Position numbers and translations under genes: made by a program
Assembly: GCA_964605235.1 (NCBI GenBank)
Contig: CAZSBB010000023.1
Span: 1 to 64,000 of the forward strand
From: CAZSBB01 sp964605235
GTDB lineage: Bacteria > Planctomycetota > Phycisphaerae > Phycisphaerales > Phycisphaeraceae
Reading direction: 5' to 3'
DNA length: 64,000 nt
The notes under the pieces: generated by a model
What the model saw: the letters and a program-made list of their open reading frames with translations, nothing else
Database searches by the model: none
What the model was told of the DNA's origin: nothing
In this document: positions 1 to 8,871 of the stretch, piece after piece
How positions within the stretch are numbered: the stretch's first letter is position 1
Layout of the letters: each line of letters opens with the position of its first letter

Positions 1-291
1 CATCTGCAGAAGCTCGCCGAATGGGGCGCCAGCGAAAAGAAATCCCTGGCGGTTTATGCCGTCAACATTCAGGAAGACGCCCAGCAGATCAACCAGTTCC
101 TGGAGAAAGAAAAGCTCACCCTCAACGTCCTGCTCGACCAGCAGGGCGCCGTCGCCGAGTTGTACAAGGTCCAGGGCATCCCGCAAACCGTCGTCATCGC
201 CGGCGGCAAAGTGCGCAAGGTCTACGTCGGCCTGATGCCCAACATGGAAGAGCTGCTCCGCGCCGACATCGAAGCAGCGCTGACCAACTGA
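1..291 (+). CDS. Thioredoxin-like (TlpA/redoxin) protein, C-terminal part
   Basis: The reading frame is open from the first base and ends at TGA 289-291, giving the last 96 residues of a longer protein. The segment contains the second half of a thioredoxin fold: a strand VYAVNIQED, a helix, then VLLDQQGAVAELYKVQGIP followed by QTVVIAGGKV. The cis-proline context (GIPQTVVI) and the late strand are typical of TlpA/AhpC-TSA-like thiol-disulfide proteins. The CxxC active site would lie upstream of the window, so redox activity cannot be confirmed. The next gene starts 8 bases downstream, which suggests co-transcription. Fold assignment is fairly secure; the exact family is not. Confidence 0.75.
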   Translation, partial: HLQKLAEWGASEKKSLAVYAVNIQEDAQQINQFLEKEKLTLNVLLDQQGAVAELYKVQGIPQTVVIAGGKVRKVYVGLMPNMEELLRADIEAALTN

Positions 292-299
292 GCCTCTCC

Positions 300-707
300 A
301 TGGAAGAGCAGACGGTCTGGCAGGGAACCAGTTCGCAATGGACCAACTTCGGCTGGTTCGTCGCCTGTCTGCTGCTGCTGCCCATTCCCTTCGCCATCGC
401 CCGCTGGCTGCAGGTGCGCTGCCGGGTTTACACCTTGACCACCGAGCGACTGCGCATCACCGCCGGCGTGCTGTCCAAACGCACCGATGATCTGGAACTC
501 TACCGCGTCAAGGACCACGCGCTCGAGCAACCGCTGCTGCTGCGGATGCTGGGGCTGGGCAACATTCAGCTCATGACCTCCGACGTGAGCAACCCCCAGG
601 TGGTGCTGCCGGCCATTCGCAATCCCAGTGCCGTGCGCGACCTGATCCGCCAGCATGTCGAAAGCCGCCGCACGGCCAGACACGTGCGCGAGCTGGATGT
701 GAACTGA
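300..707 (+). CDS. Membrane protein with bacterial PH-like (bPH2, DUF304) domain
   Basis: 135 residues starting at ATG 300, 8 bases after the preceding stop. The N-terminal third has one clear hydrophobic segment (FVACLLLLPIPFAIARWL). It is followed by CRVYTLTTERLRITAGVLSKR, then DDLELYRVKDHALEQPLLLRMLGLGNIQL, which is the YxLTxERL...GxxxxxxDDIELYRIxD pattern of DUF304/YdbS-type bacterial PH domains, with the domain on the cytosolic side. Such proteins usually carry two membrane helices and this one is short. The function of the family is poorly known (membrane-associated adaptor). The last residues and the stop lie just before a dense repeat element. Confidence 0.8.
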   Translation: MEEQTVWQGTSSQWTNFGWFVACLLLLPIPFAIARWLQVRCRVYTLTTERLRITAGVLSKRTDDLELYRVKDHALEQPLLLRMLGLGNIQLMTSDVSNPQVVLPAIRNPSAVRDLIRQHVESRRTARHVRELDVN

Positions 708-733
708 CCCCCAAGATGACGCGCAACAACGTC

Positions 734-959
734 TGCTGCTTAACGAGCCGGAAGCGTAAGCGACGGGCACGGCGCACGAACTCCGTTGAACTATCGAACA
801 AACCGTGACGCGTTGGCGACCCCACATCCGCCTGCAACGAGCCGGAAGCGTCAGCGACGGGCACGGCACACGACATCCGTTGACCTGCTGAACAAACCGT
901 GACGCGTTGGCGACCCCGCGCCCAACCCGTCGCTTACGCTTCCGGCTCGTTAAGCAGCA
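734..959. repeat. REP-like palindromic element with internal direct repeat
   Basis: Two perfect 34-base arms in inverted orientation bound the element (734-767 and 926-959); the core reads GAGCCGGAAGCGTAAGCGAC. Inside, an 82-base unit is directly repeated at 742-823 and 836-917 with about 74 identical positions by eye. The second direct copy therefore also starts with the GAGCCGGAAGCG core. A related element is at 10933-11048. No convincing gene lies here; apparent open frames read through the repeat. It fills the gap between the bPH2 gene and the convergent ankyrin gene and could form a large hairpin in DNA or RNA. Confidence 0.85.
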
Positions 960-968
960 TGCCGCGCC

Positions 969-1676
969 TCAAACATGCGGCCGCCCCGCGAGGCTCGCTT
1001 CCAACCCACCCCAGCCCTGGCCGTGATCCACCGTGTAGTGGTTGACGCCGGCCGCCGAAATCCGATGCGGGCCATACGTCAGCAATTGCAGGATCGCGCC
1101 CGGACGCTGATGCCAGCTCGCCCACGCCAGCGGGGTTTCGCCATGTGCGTCGCGGGCTTCCCGTTCAGCGCCGGCCTCAAGCAACATGGAGATCGCAGCC
1201 GCGCTGCCGAATGCCGCAGCACGATGCAATGGCGTTTCACCGCGGGTTCGACAGTCACGCATGAACGCACCCGTGGCGACGCCGACCTGGGTGGTCACAT
1301 TCACCCGCGCGCCCCGCGCCAGCAGCACGCGCAGCACCAGGTCATAGGCGGGGCGGTTCGCCTTGCACAAGGCGGCATGCAGCGGCGTCTCGCCGGTGTC
1401 CGGCAAAGCGTGATTCACATCGGCGCCCTGCTCCAGCAGATACTGGCACAATCGCCAGTGCCCGTGGTATGCCGCGCCGTTCAGATCGAAATTGTCACCC
1501 AGAGCAGCGAGCGTTTCGCCATACGCCAGCAGGTGACGGATGGCGCTGACGTCGCCGTAGTAAGCACACCATTGGATCAGCCGCACGCCCTGCGCGTCGG
1601 CCGCCGTGGCGGGTTGCCCCTGCGCCAGCCAGTCCCAGATCAGGTCCGTGCGTCCGTCGGCAATGCGATCGAGCAT
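969..1676 (-). CDS. Ankyrin-repeat protein
   Basis: 235 residues, starting at ATG (complement of 1674-1676). It consists of successive ankyrin units: LIQWCAYYGDVSAIRHLLAY near residue 33, NGAAYHGHWRLCQYLLEQGA near 66, TGETPLHAALCKANRPAYDL near 93, RGETPLHRAAAFGSAAAISM near 143 and HGETPLAWASWHQRPGAILQ near 176. No signal peptide or membrane helix is visible, so it is probably a soluble protein-interaction module. The partner is unknown. It follows uvrC on the same strand with a 49-base gap. The last 30 residues are not repeat-like, and the stop lies beside the palindromic element at 734-959. Confidence 0.85.
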   Translation of the reverse strand: MLDRIADGRTDLIWDWLAQGQPATAADAQGVRLIQWCAYYGDVSAIRHLLAYGETLAALGDNFDLNGAAYHGHWRLCQYLLEQGADVNHALPDTGETPLHAALCKANRPAYDLVLRVLLARGARVNVTTQVGVATGAFMRDCRTRGETPLHRAAAFGSAAAISMLLEAGAEREARDAHGETPLAWASWHQRPGAILQLLTYGPHRISAAGVNHYTVDHGQGWGGLEASLAGRPHV

Positions 1677-1725
1677 GGCGGGGCTCCGGGATTTCCATGT
1701 ATCGGGTCAACAGACTTCACGCCCC

Positions 1726-3063
1726 CTACTCCTCTCCCAGCATCTTCTTCTTCCGCAGCACATGGTGGTAATGCTGGGCGAAGCGGTGGGCTTCGTCGCG
1801 GATGGCCTGACAGATTTTCAGGCCCGGATTGTCGCGGCCCAGGCGAATCGGCTCGGCGCGCTCGGGCGTGTAGATCAGCTCTTCCTTCTTCGCCAGCGCC
1901 ACCACTCGCGGGGGCTTGATCTCCAATGTGGCGAACACCGCCAAAGCGGAACTGAGCTGGCCTTCGCCGCCGTCGATGATGATCAGGTCCGGGTACAGCT
2001 CCTGGCCCGCGCCGGCATCGCGGTAACGCCGGCTGACCACCTCACGGATGGAGGCGAAGTCGTCGTTGCCCGCGGTCTGAATGCGGTAGCGGCGGTACTC
2101 GTTTTTCAGCGGCCGACCGTCGACGAAGCAGACCTTCGAGCCCACGGTTTCCCCACCCTGCAGGTGGGCGATGTCGATGCACTCGACGCAGCGGATCGGC
2201 TCGTCGCCGCCGAGCGTGCGCTGCAGCGACGCCAAACCCTTGCGCGGGTCATCGACAAATGTCTCGGCCTCCGGCTGCCACTGCTGGCTGCGCTTGCCGC
2301 GCTCGTCGAGCTTTTCAATGGCGCGAATCTGATCGCGCAGCACCGCCGCCTCCTCGAACTGCAGCGCCTCGGCCGCCTGCGCCATCTGCTGGCGCAGCTC
2401 GCGCAACATCACGCTGCGTTTGGATTCCAGAAAGCGACTGAGCCGGGCGATGTCCTCGCGGTAGGCGGCTTTGCTGATCTTGTCCGCGCAGGGTCCGGAG
2501 CACTGGCGGATGGCGTACAGCAGACAGGGGCGGAAATGCCGGCGTTTTTCGTCATTTTCGCGGATGTCCAGCTTGCAGGTGCGGAACTTGAACACCTTCT
2601 GGAGCATCTGCACCGACTCGCGCAGGGCGCCGGGGCTGGTGAACGGGCCGAGGATTCTCGCCCCGCGAAACTCGGGCGCCGCCGGCTGCCGGGTGACGAA
2701 CACGCCGGGGTAGTCATCCTGGAAGGTGATGGCGAGATAGGGAAACGTCTTGTCGTCGGTGAGGCTGACGTTGAAGCGCGGGCGGGTGTCCTTGATCAGC
2801 CGATTCTCGGCGAGCAGGGCTTCCCATTCGCCCTCGCAGGGCACGGTGTCGAAGTCCTCCACCACGTCGAGCATGGGTTGCTTGCGGGGGCCCAGGTCGG
2901 CTGAGGGGACGAAGTAGCTCGCCACGCGCTCGCGCAGCCGGCTGGCTTTGCCCACGTAAATCACCAGCCCGCGCTCGTCCTTCATCAGGTACACGCCCGG
3001 CTCGGCGGGGAGCGCGTGGGCTTTGGCGAGCAGTTCATCGAGCTTGGGCCGGCGGTCGGACAT
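1726..3063 (-). CDS. uvrC: Excinuclease ABC subunit C, lacking the C-terminal HhH domain
   Basis: 445 residues. The protein makes the dual incisions of nucleotide excision repair with UvrAB. The GIY-YIG nuclease is at residues 15-95 (PGVYLMKDERGLVIYVGKAS, then AENRLIKDTRPRFN). A Cys-rich stretch (RPCLLYAIRQCSGPC) and the UVR motif around 210-240 (LQFEEAAVLRDQI) follow. The RNase-H-like second nuclease occupies about 265-440, with its conserved acids in CIDIAH and IIIDGGEGQL and the His in RDEAHRFA. The protein stops at LRKKKMLGEE, where typical UvrC of about 600 residues continues into tandem helix-hairpin-helix motifs. No remnant of these was found downstream, so this looks like a genuine short form. 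Start at ATG 3063. Confidence 0.95.
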   Translation of the reverse strand: MSDRRPKLDELLAKAHALPAEPGVYLMKDERGLVIYVGKASRLRERVASYFVPSADLGPRKQPMLDVVEDFDTVPCEGEWEALLAENRLIKDTRPRFNVSLTDDKTFPYLAITFQDDYPGVFVTRQPAAPEFRGARILGPFTSPGALRESVQMLQKVFKFRTCKLDIRENDEKRRHFRPCLLYAIRQCSGPCADKISKAAYREDIARLSRFLESKRSVMLRELRQQMAQAAEALQFEEAAVLRDQIRAIEKLDERGKRSQQWQPEAETFVDDPRKGLASLQRTLGGDEPIRCVECIDIAHLQGGETVGSKVCFVDGRPLKNEYRRYRIQTAGNDDFASIREVVSRRYRDAGAGQELYPDLIIIDGGEGQLSSALAVFATLEIKPPRVVALAKKEELIYTPERAEPIRLGRDNPGLKICQAIRDEAHRFAQHYHHVLRKKKMLGEE

Positions 3064-3109
3064 GGCGCGATTATAGGCGGCCGGCGGCGGGCTTCGGAGC
3101 CAGCGCAGC

Positions 3110-4774
3110 CTACCGCACCGTCACATCGAAGCCGACGATCCGCAGCCCCGGCGCCCAGCCGTCCAGTTGCGGGCCCGGGTCGTCGCTGGCGTCGAACACC
3201 ACGAACTCATTGCGGCCCTCGCGCAGCCGCCGGGCGTCGAGCGTGTAGGTCAACCCCACCTGCCGCTCATGGTGGTGCGTGTATTCGCCCACCGGCGCCA
3301 GCAACTGGTCGGTCGGCCCGCCGCACGCCACCGGCCAGGCGCCGTTGAAGCTGACCACCGGCCAGCGCGACGGCAGCGCGCCGGCGGGTCGCGCGATGGT
3401 TAATTGCACTTGCAGCGTGCGCCCGGCGGCGTCCGGTTCGCCGCTCATGACCAGATGGAACGTCCGGACCAGCCCGCGCTCCAGCGTGACGGGCAACTGC
3501 TCGCCCAGTTCAAACCAGCGGTTGAACCAGTATCCGTAAGCGGTTTGCAGGCTGTAATGCTTGGGCCGGCCGCGCAGTTGCGCCAACTGCCCAACGGGCG
3601 CGATGGCGTCATAACGCGCGGCTGCGCCGGCGGCGCCGTGGAGCGCGCTCCGGGCGTCGGTGCAGAAGAAGTTGAAGAACTCGACGCCGTCGCAGCCGGC
3701 CGCCAGCAGGTTGGCCGCCGCGCCGTGGATCAGCGGCGCGCTGGCGCTGAGCAGCCGCCAGCCGCGCTGCTGGCCATCGGCGGAACGGGCGAACATCCAG
3801 TTGGGAGCGTCGTCGATGGAGCCATACAGCGCCACCTGTTCGCCCAGCAAGGCGCGCCACTGCGGCACGGGCAGATCCCAGATCATCTGCCACTGGTTGG
3901 CGGGCGCGACAAAGTCGATCAGGTCGCCGCGCGCCAGCCCCGCCAGGTCCAGCCCCACGCTATGCAGGTGATCCACGCGCGCCGGCGTGCGCAGGCCCAG
4001 ATAAATCCACCGCCCGCGCCGGTCGCCGGCGCGGCGGGCGAGCTGGCGCAACTCGCGGTGCCAGTCGGTGATGAGCTGGCGGCCCGCGTCGTCGGCGTCG
4101 GGCTCGAGCACGTAGGGCATGCGGTTCCAGTCCAGCTCCAGGCCGTCAAAGTCGTAGTCGGTCAGCAGTTCGTCGATCATGGTGCGGTAGTAGTCGCGCA
4201 CCGCCGGCTGGGCGTAGTCGCACAACTGCTGGGTGGGAACCGCTGGATCGCCGGGGACCAGGGCCCGGCCGGTCAGGCGCAGGGCGGGATCGCGCTGGGG
4301 CGGGCAGTTGGCGTAGGCGGCGCTCCAGTTGGTGGCGCCGTGGGCGTCATTCATGCGGATGCTGACCCAGGGACTGACGCCGCAGCGCCGGCAGGCGGCA
4401 CAGCATTCAGCCAACCAGTCGACGCCGTCTTCCTCCAGGTCGAGGTAGCGGTCGAGCATGGCGCAGGTGCGATCGAGCGCGCGGTCAAGCTGTTGTTGAT
4501 TGAAGTCCGGCCCCAACGGCGGATAGGAGCCGCGCACGAACGAGCGCTGGCCGCGCGTGTAGCCGCGCCACGCCGGCGCCAAGCGGCGGCTGGGGTACAT
4601 GGGCGCCTGGGCGTTGGCGTTGAGCACCAGCGTGTCCACGCCGCTGCGCGCCAGCAGCGCGACGTAGTCGTGAAACACGCCCGCGTGGTAGCGCGGAGCG
4701 CCGCGGCTGTAGTCGTGATGAAAGAGAAAATCGCAATCCCCGTTGAACAGCACACGATGAGCGGCGGGTTTCAT
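3110..4774 (-). CDS. Glycosidase-like (beta/alpha)8-barrel protein
   Basis: 554 residues from ATG 4774, chosen because GAGG lies 7 bases upstream; an in-frame start 14 codons earlier lacks this. No signal peptide, so it is predicted to be cytoplasmic. The first 380 residues resemble the barrel of glycoside-hydrolase-like families (GHL10/DUF187-like), with strands such as VDTLVLNANA, VSPWVSIRMND and DYDFDGLELDWNRMP, the last offering Asp and Glu residues at the expected strand-4 position. IDFVAPANQWQ and GCDGVEFFNFF mark later strands. A C-terminal beta-sandwich-like part (RTLQVQLTIARP, RREGRNEFVVFD-like) follows. Substrate unknown. It is transcribed away from the GntR regulator at 5001 and may be controlled by it. 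Confidence 0.7.
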   Translation of the reverse strand: MKPAAHRVLFNGDCDFLFHHDYSRGAPRYHAGVFHDYVALLARSGVDTLVLNANAQAPMYPSRRLAPAWRGYTRGQRSFVRGSYPPLGPDFNQQQLDRALDRTCAMLDRYLDLEEDGVDWLAECCAACRRCGVSPWVSIRMNDAHGATNWSAAYANCPPQRDPALRLTGRALVPGDPAVPTQQLCDYAQPAVRDYYRTMIDELLTDYDFDGLELDWNRMPYVLEPDADDAGRQLITDWHRELRQLARRAGDRRGRWIYLGLRTPARVDHLHSVGLDLAGLARGDLIDFVAPANQWQMIWDLPVPQWRALLGEQVALYGSIDDAPNWMFARSADGQQRGWRLLSASAPLIHGAAANLLAAGCDGVEFFNFFCTDARSALHGAAGAAARYDAIAPVGQLAQLRGRPKHYSLQTAYGYWFNRWFELGEQLPVTLERGLVRTFHLVMSGEPDAAGRTLQVQLTIARPAGALPSRWPVVSFNGAWPVACGGPTDQLLAPVGEYTHHHERQVGLTYTLDARRLREGRNEFVVFDASDDPGPQLDGWAPGLRIVGFDVTVR

Positions 4775-5000
4775 GGTGAACCTCGGCGAGTGCGGGTGGT
4801 TTGCAGCCAAGCCCACGCGGGGCCGGCGTGGGCAACGTTACTGGGCGCACAGACGGGGAACAACCGGGCAAGCCCGAATGTTCAGCGCTGCCGTCGGTGC
4901 GTCCGGCCCGGGACAGGCGCACAAAAATAGGTTGTCTTGCTAATGGAATGTGATATCTTGGCAGTTGTCCTGAACTCGCAGTAGCACCAGGAACAATCGC
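4775..5000. promoter_or_regulatory. Divergent intergenic region, probable promoters
   Basis: This 226-base gap separates two divergently transcribed genes. Its middle (about 4925-4985) is clearly more AT-rich than its surroundings, including TAATGGAATGTGATATCTTG, as expected for a shared promoter region. No well-spaced -35/-10 pair or clean palindrome could be assigned, so the exact sites are unknown. The neighbouring GntR-type regulator is the obvious candidate to bind here. Confidence 0.35.
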
Positions 5001-6341
5001 GTGGGCACATCCTCAGGGCAGACGGGCCCGGCCAGCGGGCGCAACGGCAGGTCGCCTTCCCGCCCCATCCCGCCGCCGCGGAAGTCGGCGTCACCAGGCG
5101 CCGGCAGCACAGTTGCCGCCACCGCCGGTCGCGGCGCCCACCGCAGCGATCCCGACTCAGGCCCCGCCGACGCGCCAGCGCCTGTCACCTCTGCCCGGCA
5201 TGACGCCAGCGCGGACGGGCAGCGACATCAGATCATCAAACAGGAACTGCGCCGGCGCATCGGCAAGGTCTGGCCGGCGGGCACACGCTTGCCGCCGATC
5301 AAGCGGCTGGCGGTGGAGCTGGGCACCGGGCAGAGCAACACCCATCGCGCGGTGCAGGAGCTGGTGCGTGAAGGCTTGATGGTGTCCCGCCCCGGCCTGG
5401 GCACTTTCGTGCGCGATCCCGAAGCCGAGCAGGACCATGGCCTGCAACTGGTCGACTGGCCCAGCCGGGTGCACCAACGCTCGCTGCTGGGCAAGCGGGT
5501 GGCGCTGATGCGCGCCGCCTCCGAAGGCATGCTCGACCCGGCGGTCGATGCCGTGCGCCGCCATCTGCTCGAGCTCGAAGCCCGCGTCGTCGTCGACTGG
5601 TACCGCATGCACGACGAACCCACGCTCTTCGATCGGCTCGAACACCAGGACGCGGTGGTGCTGTTCAACCCCGCTCCGCAGAAGCCGCTGCGTCCCCGCC
5701 CGGGACAGGCGCTGTGCGTGCTGAGCACCGCCATGGACATCTGCGTCGCCCGGCCCGGCGGGTACGACGTGATCGAATGCGACAGCGAACAAGGCGGCGT
5801 GCTGGTGGGCGAACACTTCGCGCTCAACAAGGTCAAACGCCCCTGCTTCATCGGCATGCGCGAATCCGGCGCCAATCAGGAGCCGCGCTATGAGATCACC
5901 TCCGCCCTGCGCGTGCGCGGCTTCGAAACCGGGCTGGGCGCGCCGCTGGCGCCGCAATATCGCCTGTTTGCCGGCAACTACAGCACGGAACACGGCGCCG
6001 CCATGGTCGCCCAGGTGCTGGCGCTCAAGCCGCGCCCCGACGCCATCTTCGCCGCCAGCGATGACCTGGCGGTGGGACTGGTGCATGGCGCATTGGCGCA
6101 TGGGCTGACCGCCGGCAAAGATTTTCAACTGGCAGGATACGACGGCCAGCTCCGCGCCCGCAATCTCGCCGGCGGACCACTGACCACGGTGCTGGCGCCG
6201 ATGCGCCGCATGGGTGAACTTGCCGCCCTGTTGTTGGCGGATCGCATGTTGCGACCCCAGCAACCCACCCGCCGCGTGGTGCTGGGCTGTTCCTTGCTGC
6301 AAGGCGTCACCACCCGGACGCCTCGGGAGACTTCCGCGTGA
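5001..6341 (+). CDS. GntR-type regulator with LacI-like sugar-sensing domain
   Basis: 446 residues from GTG 5001 (AGGAAC 7 bases upstream). Residues 73-140 form a GntR winged helix-turn-helix: HQIIKQELRRRIGKVWPAGT, LPPIKRLAVELGTGQSNTHR, then LVREGLMVSRPGLGTFV. From about residue 160 a LacI/GalR-type periplasmic-binding fold follows (EALFDRLEHQDAVVLFN-like strand, IECDSEQGGVLVGEHF, RPDAIFAASDDLAVGLVHG, FQLAGYDG), the AraR/GntR-PBP1 layout used for sugar ligands. The first 70 residues are Pro/Ala/Ser/Arg-rich and probably disordered; no later in-frame start precedes the DNA-binding domain. It overlaps the next gene by 4 bases (GTGA), so it likely autoregulates its operon and perhaps the divergent gene. 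Confidence 0.88.
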   Translation: MGTSSGQTGPASGRNGRSPSRPIPPPRKSASPGAGSTVAATAGRGAHRSDPDSGPADAPAPVTSARHDASADGQRHQIIKQELRRRIGKVWPAGTRLPPIKRLAVELGTGQSNTHRAVQELVREGLMVSRPGLGTFVRDPEAEQDHGLQLVDWPSRVHQRSLLGKRVALMRAASEGMLDPAVDAVRRHLLELEARVVVDWYRMHDEPTLFDRLEHQDAVVLFNPAPQKPLRPRPGQALCVLSTAMDICVARPGGYDVIECDSEQGGVLVGEHFALNKVKRPCFIGMRESGANQEPRYEITSALRVRGFETGLGAPLAPQYRLFAGNYSTEHGAAMVAQVLALKPRPDAIFAASDDLAVGLVHGALAHGLTAGKDFQLAGYDGQLRARNLAGGPLTTVLAPMRRMGELAALLLADRMLRPQQPTRRVVLGCSLLQGVTTRTPRETSA

Positions 6342-8662
6342 CTGATCGCCGTGATGCTTCGCCTTCCGTGCTTCATCAGCTGACCAACCGTTACCTGCAA
6401 GCCGCCATTGACCCGACGACGGGATTGCTCAGCGCGCTGGGTCGCCCCGGTGACGCCGCGTCGCTGGCGCGGGCGACGGTGCGGTACTACGAAAAGAGCA
6501 GCGACCAATGGTGCGAAGCCTTCGAGCTGCGCGCCTGGCGAGCGACGGCGCGGCGGGCGATCGCCACGCTGCGTTTGCCGCATTTGGACCTGACGCTGGA
6601 TTACCGCCTGCCCAGCCATGCCCCGCTGCTGCAGGTGAACGTCACCGCGCGGACCCGCAGCCTGCCGGGGCAGGTGCGGTATCCCGAATTGCCGCGGGTG
6701 GTGTTCGGGTCCGGCTTCGTCAATGTGTTTGAGGATGAGGACGACCTGTACTGCGACGGCGCGGAGCTGCCCGGCGGACGCCAACTGCCCTGCTGGCGCG
6801 TGTTCTTTCAGGAGAGCCACCGCACGGGCTTACTGCTGGCGACGCGCAGCAAGGCGGAGATGGGGCGCTTCGATCTGCTGGCGGATGGCTTCGCGTTGCG
6901 GACGCACACGCAGCTCAACTATCACACCATGGTGCAGGATGATCGCCCGACGCTCGACGCCGGCAAGCGGCGGACCTACACGGCGGCATTCGAACTCGGC
7001 CCCTGGGCGCGCACGCGACATGCCGGGCTGCTCAAGGCTGCGCGTCTGCTGACCCCGACGCGCGTCGCCACCCCGCCGGCCCGTGGGCGCGCCCCGCGCG
7101 TGGGGCCGGGCGTGGTGCTGCCGTTGGCGCAGCAGGTGCCCGCCGGCAGTGTCGCCAAGGGTCATCATCCGCGTAAATGGCTGAAGGTTTCCCTGCCGTG
7201 GACGCACAGTCAGCAGGCGCTGGTGGCGAACACGGGGGTAAAGCCCGCGCCGGTGGTGGTGAAGCATGGCTGCACCGGGCCGCATCGCGTGTGCGTGGGC
7301 GTGGGCAATGGGCGGGGCGCGGCGTTGTACGTGCCGGGGGAGGCGGAGCCGCGCTTTCGCATCAGCGGGATGCAGGGTGACGAAAAGATCACCGCATTCG
7401 GCTTCTGGCTCAGCGGCAAACACGTTGGCAAAGAGCTGGACTTCGGCGTGATCGACCTCAACGGCAAGCCGCTGAAGCTGGGGCGGTATCCCGATCTGCA
7501 TCAGACCAGCACGCTCGATTACCTGCGTCTGGAGCCGCTGTCCCCGCGCGCCGCCGAGCGCTGGCGTCAGCAGCAGGCACAGCCGCCGAAGTTGTCGATT
7601 CAGGGATTGAACGACATCCCGGACATCGCCCCGATGACCGACGCGCTGGATCCCGACCCTGCTGCATATGCGGGCAATATTGCCGCCCATGCCGCCGCCG
7701 GGTTCGACATCGTGCACTGGCGCATTGATGGCCAGTGCTGCGACTACCCGTCCAAACTCAACACCATGCGCTACGTCAGCGCCAAGGTGCATGGCGTGTT
7801 CAACCCGCAAGCCAAAGCCTATGGCCGGGTGCTGCGCAAGGTGGATATGCTCCAACTCGCTGTCGAGGCCGCCCAGCGCCATCACGTGCAACTCTACGGC
7901 TGGATGCGCTTCAACAGCTACATGGGCAATGTCGCCAGCGCGTTCTACCGTGAGCATCCCGACTACTGGGAAGAATGGGACAACGGCCGGCGCGGCGGGA
8001 AGCTGTGCCTGGCGCTCCCGGAAGTTCGGCAACACAAAATCGGCATCCTGGTGGAAGCGGCACGCTACGGCCTGCAGGGCTTGACGCTCGGCTTCCTGCG
8101 CCATCCGCCGGTGCTGCAGTACCATCCCGTCATGTGCGCTGCGTATGCAAAGCAATTCGGCCAGCAGCCGCCGCGCGATCCGAAGCATCCCGATCCGCAC
8201 CATCGTCAGTCCCTGCCGCGGCGCGAGGATCCGGCTTACGAACGCTGGTGGGCGTTCCGGGCGCAGTATCTGACCACCTTCGGTCGGGAACTGAAACAGG
8301 CGCTGCGGAAGGCGAAGCTGGACCATGTGAAAATCGCCCTGTGGGTGCGTCCCAACCATTGCCTGTTCGACGGCATCGACCTGCCCGCCTGGCTCGACGA
8401 GGGCTTGTGCGACACAGTCATCAGCGACTTTTACGCCAGCTTCGAACTGCTGGGCGACCTGTACTGGGACACTCCCGCGTGGCGGCAAATGGTGCGGCAG
8501 AAGGCGCAGCTCATTCGCGGTTTGCCCATGCAGCCGGAGGCGGCGAAGAAACTGCTGCCGCGCGCCCTGGCGGAGGGTTACGACGGCATCTGCAGCTATG
8601 AATCCGACTTCACGGTGCTCGACAATCAGTACCTGAAGCTGTACGAATCGCTGCGGCGCTAA
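6338..8662 (+). CDS. Large glycosidase-like barrel protein of unknown family
   Basis: 774 residues, beginning at GTG 6338 inside the stop of the regulator gene, implying translational coupling. No signal peptide. The first 400 residues look like beta-sandwich material (LTNRYLQAAIDPTTGLLSAL, LDYRLPSHAPLLQVNVTA), as in the N-terminal domains of many glycosidases. From about residue 420 a TIM-barrel region is apparent: FDIVHWRIDGQCCDYPSKLN, VQLYGWMRFNSYMGN, ARYGLQGLTLGFLRHPPVLQ, KIALWVRPNHCLFDGIDLP, and GYDGICSYESDF near the end. Acidic residues occur at strand ends but catalytic ones cannot be named. The operon with a sugar-type regulator supports a carbohydrate role. Confidence 0.7.
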   Translation: MTDRRDASPSVLHQLTNRYLQAAIDPTTGLLSALGRPGDAASLARATVRYYEKSSDQWCEAFELRAWRATARRAIATLRLPHLDLTLDYRLPSHAPLLQVNVTARTRSLPGQVRYPELPRVVFGSGFVNVFEDEDDLYCDGAELPGGRQLPCWRVFFQESHRTGLLLATRSKAEMGRFDLLADGFALRTHTQLNYHTMVQDDRPTLDAGKRRTYTAAFELGPWARTRHAGLLKAARLLTPTRVATPPARGRAPRVGPGVVLPLAQQVPAGSVAKGHHPRKWLKVSLPWTHSQQALVANTGVKPAPVVVKHGCTGPHRVCVGVGNGRGAALYVPGEAEPRFRISGMQGDEKITAFGFWLSGKHVGKELDFGVIDLNGKPLKLGRYPDLHQTSTLDYLRLEPLSPRAAERWRQQQAQPPKLSIQGLNDIPDIAPMTDALDPDPAAYAGNIAAHAAAGFDIVHWRIDGQCCDYPSKLNTMRYVSAKVHGVFNPQAKAYGRVLRKVDMLQLAVEAAQRHHVQLYGWMRFNSYMGNVASAFYREHPDYWEEWDNGRRGGKLCLALPEVRQHKIGILVEAARYGLQGLTLGFLRHPPVLQYHPVMCAAYAKQFGQQPPRDPKHPDPHHRQSLPRREDPAYERWWAFRAQYLTTFGRELKQALRKAKLDHVKIALWVRPNHCLFDGIDLPAWLDEGLCDTVISDFYASFELLGDLYWDTPAWRQMVRQKAQLIRGLPMQPEAAKKLLPRALAEGYDGICSYESDFTVLDNQYLKLYESLRR

Positions 8663-8871
8663 ACGTTGCGCGTCACCGGAGGGAGGAACAGCGCTCACCG
8701 GCAGCGATTTGTCAAGCTGTTCCGATTGTAGGGGGTGAAAAAAATAAAAGACTGCGCCTCCCCGGGCTGGTGCGTGGTTCAGGTGCGGTTAGAATCGCCT
8801 CAGTGCCGATAACCTTGGCGGCTGGGACGATCTTGGCCTGGAGGGGCGAAGTCATCCACGGAGGGACGCGC

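Noticed and set aside
571..876. Minus-strand frame in the repeat at 734-959
   Set aside because: Its codons come from the palindromic repeat and no ribosome site or domain is present.
5157..6302. Long open frame on the minus strand opposite the GntR regulator
   Set aside because: It has no recognisable domain, is rich in His/Gln/Arg/Gly as expected for an antisense frame of high-GC coding DNA, and the plus strand carries a clear GntR domain.
6830..8698. Minus-strand open frame of over 600 codons
   Set aside because: Antisense shadow of the barrel protein on the plus strand; composition is biased and no domain fits.
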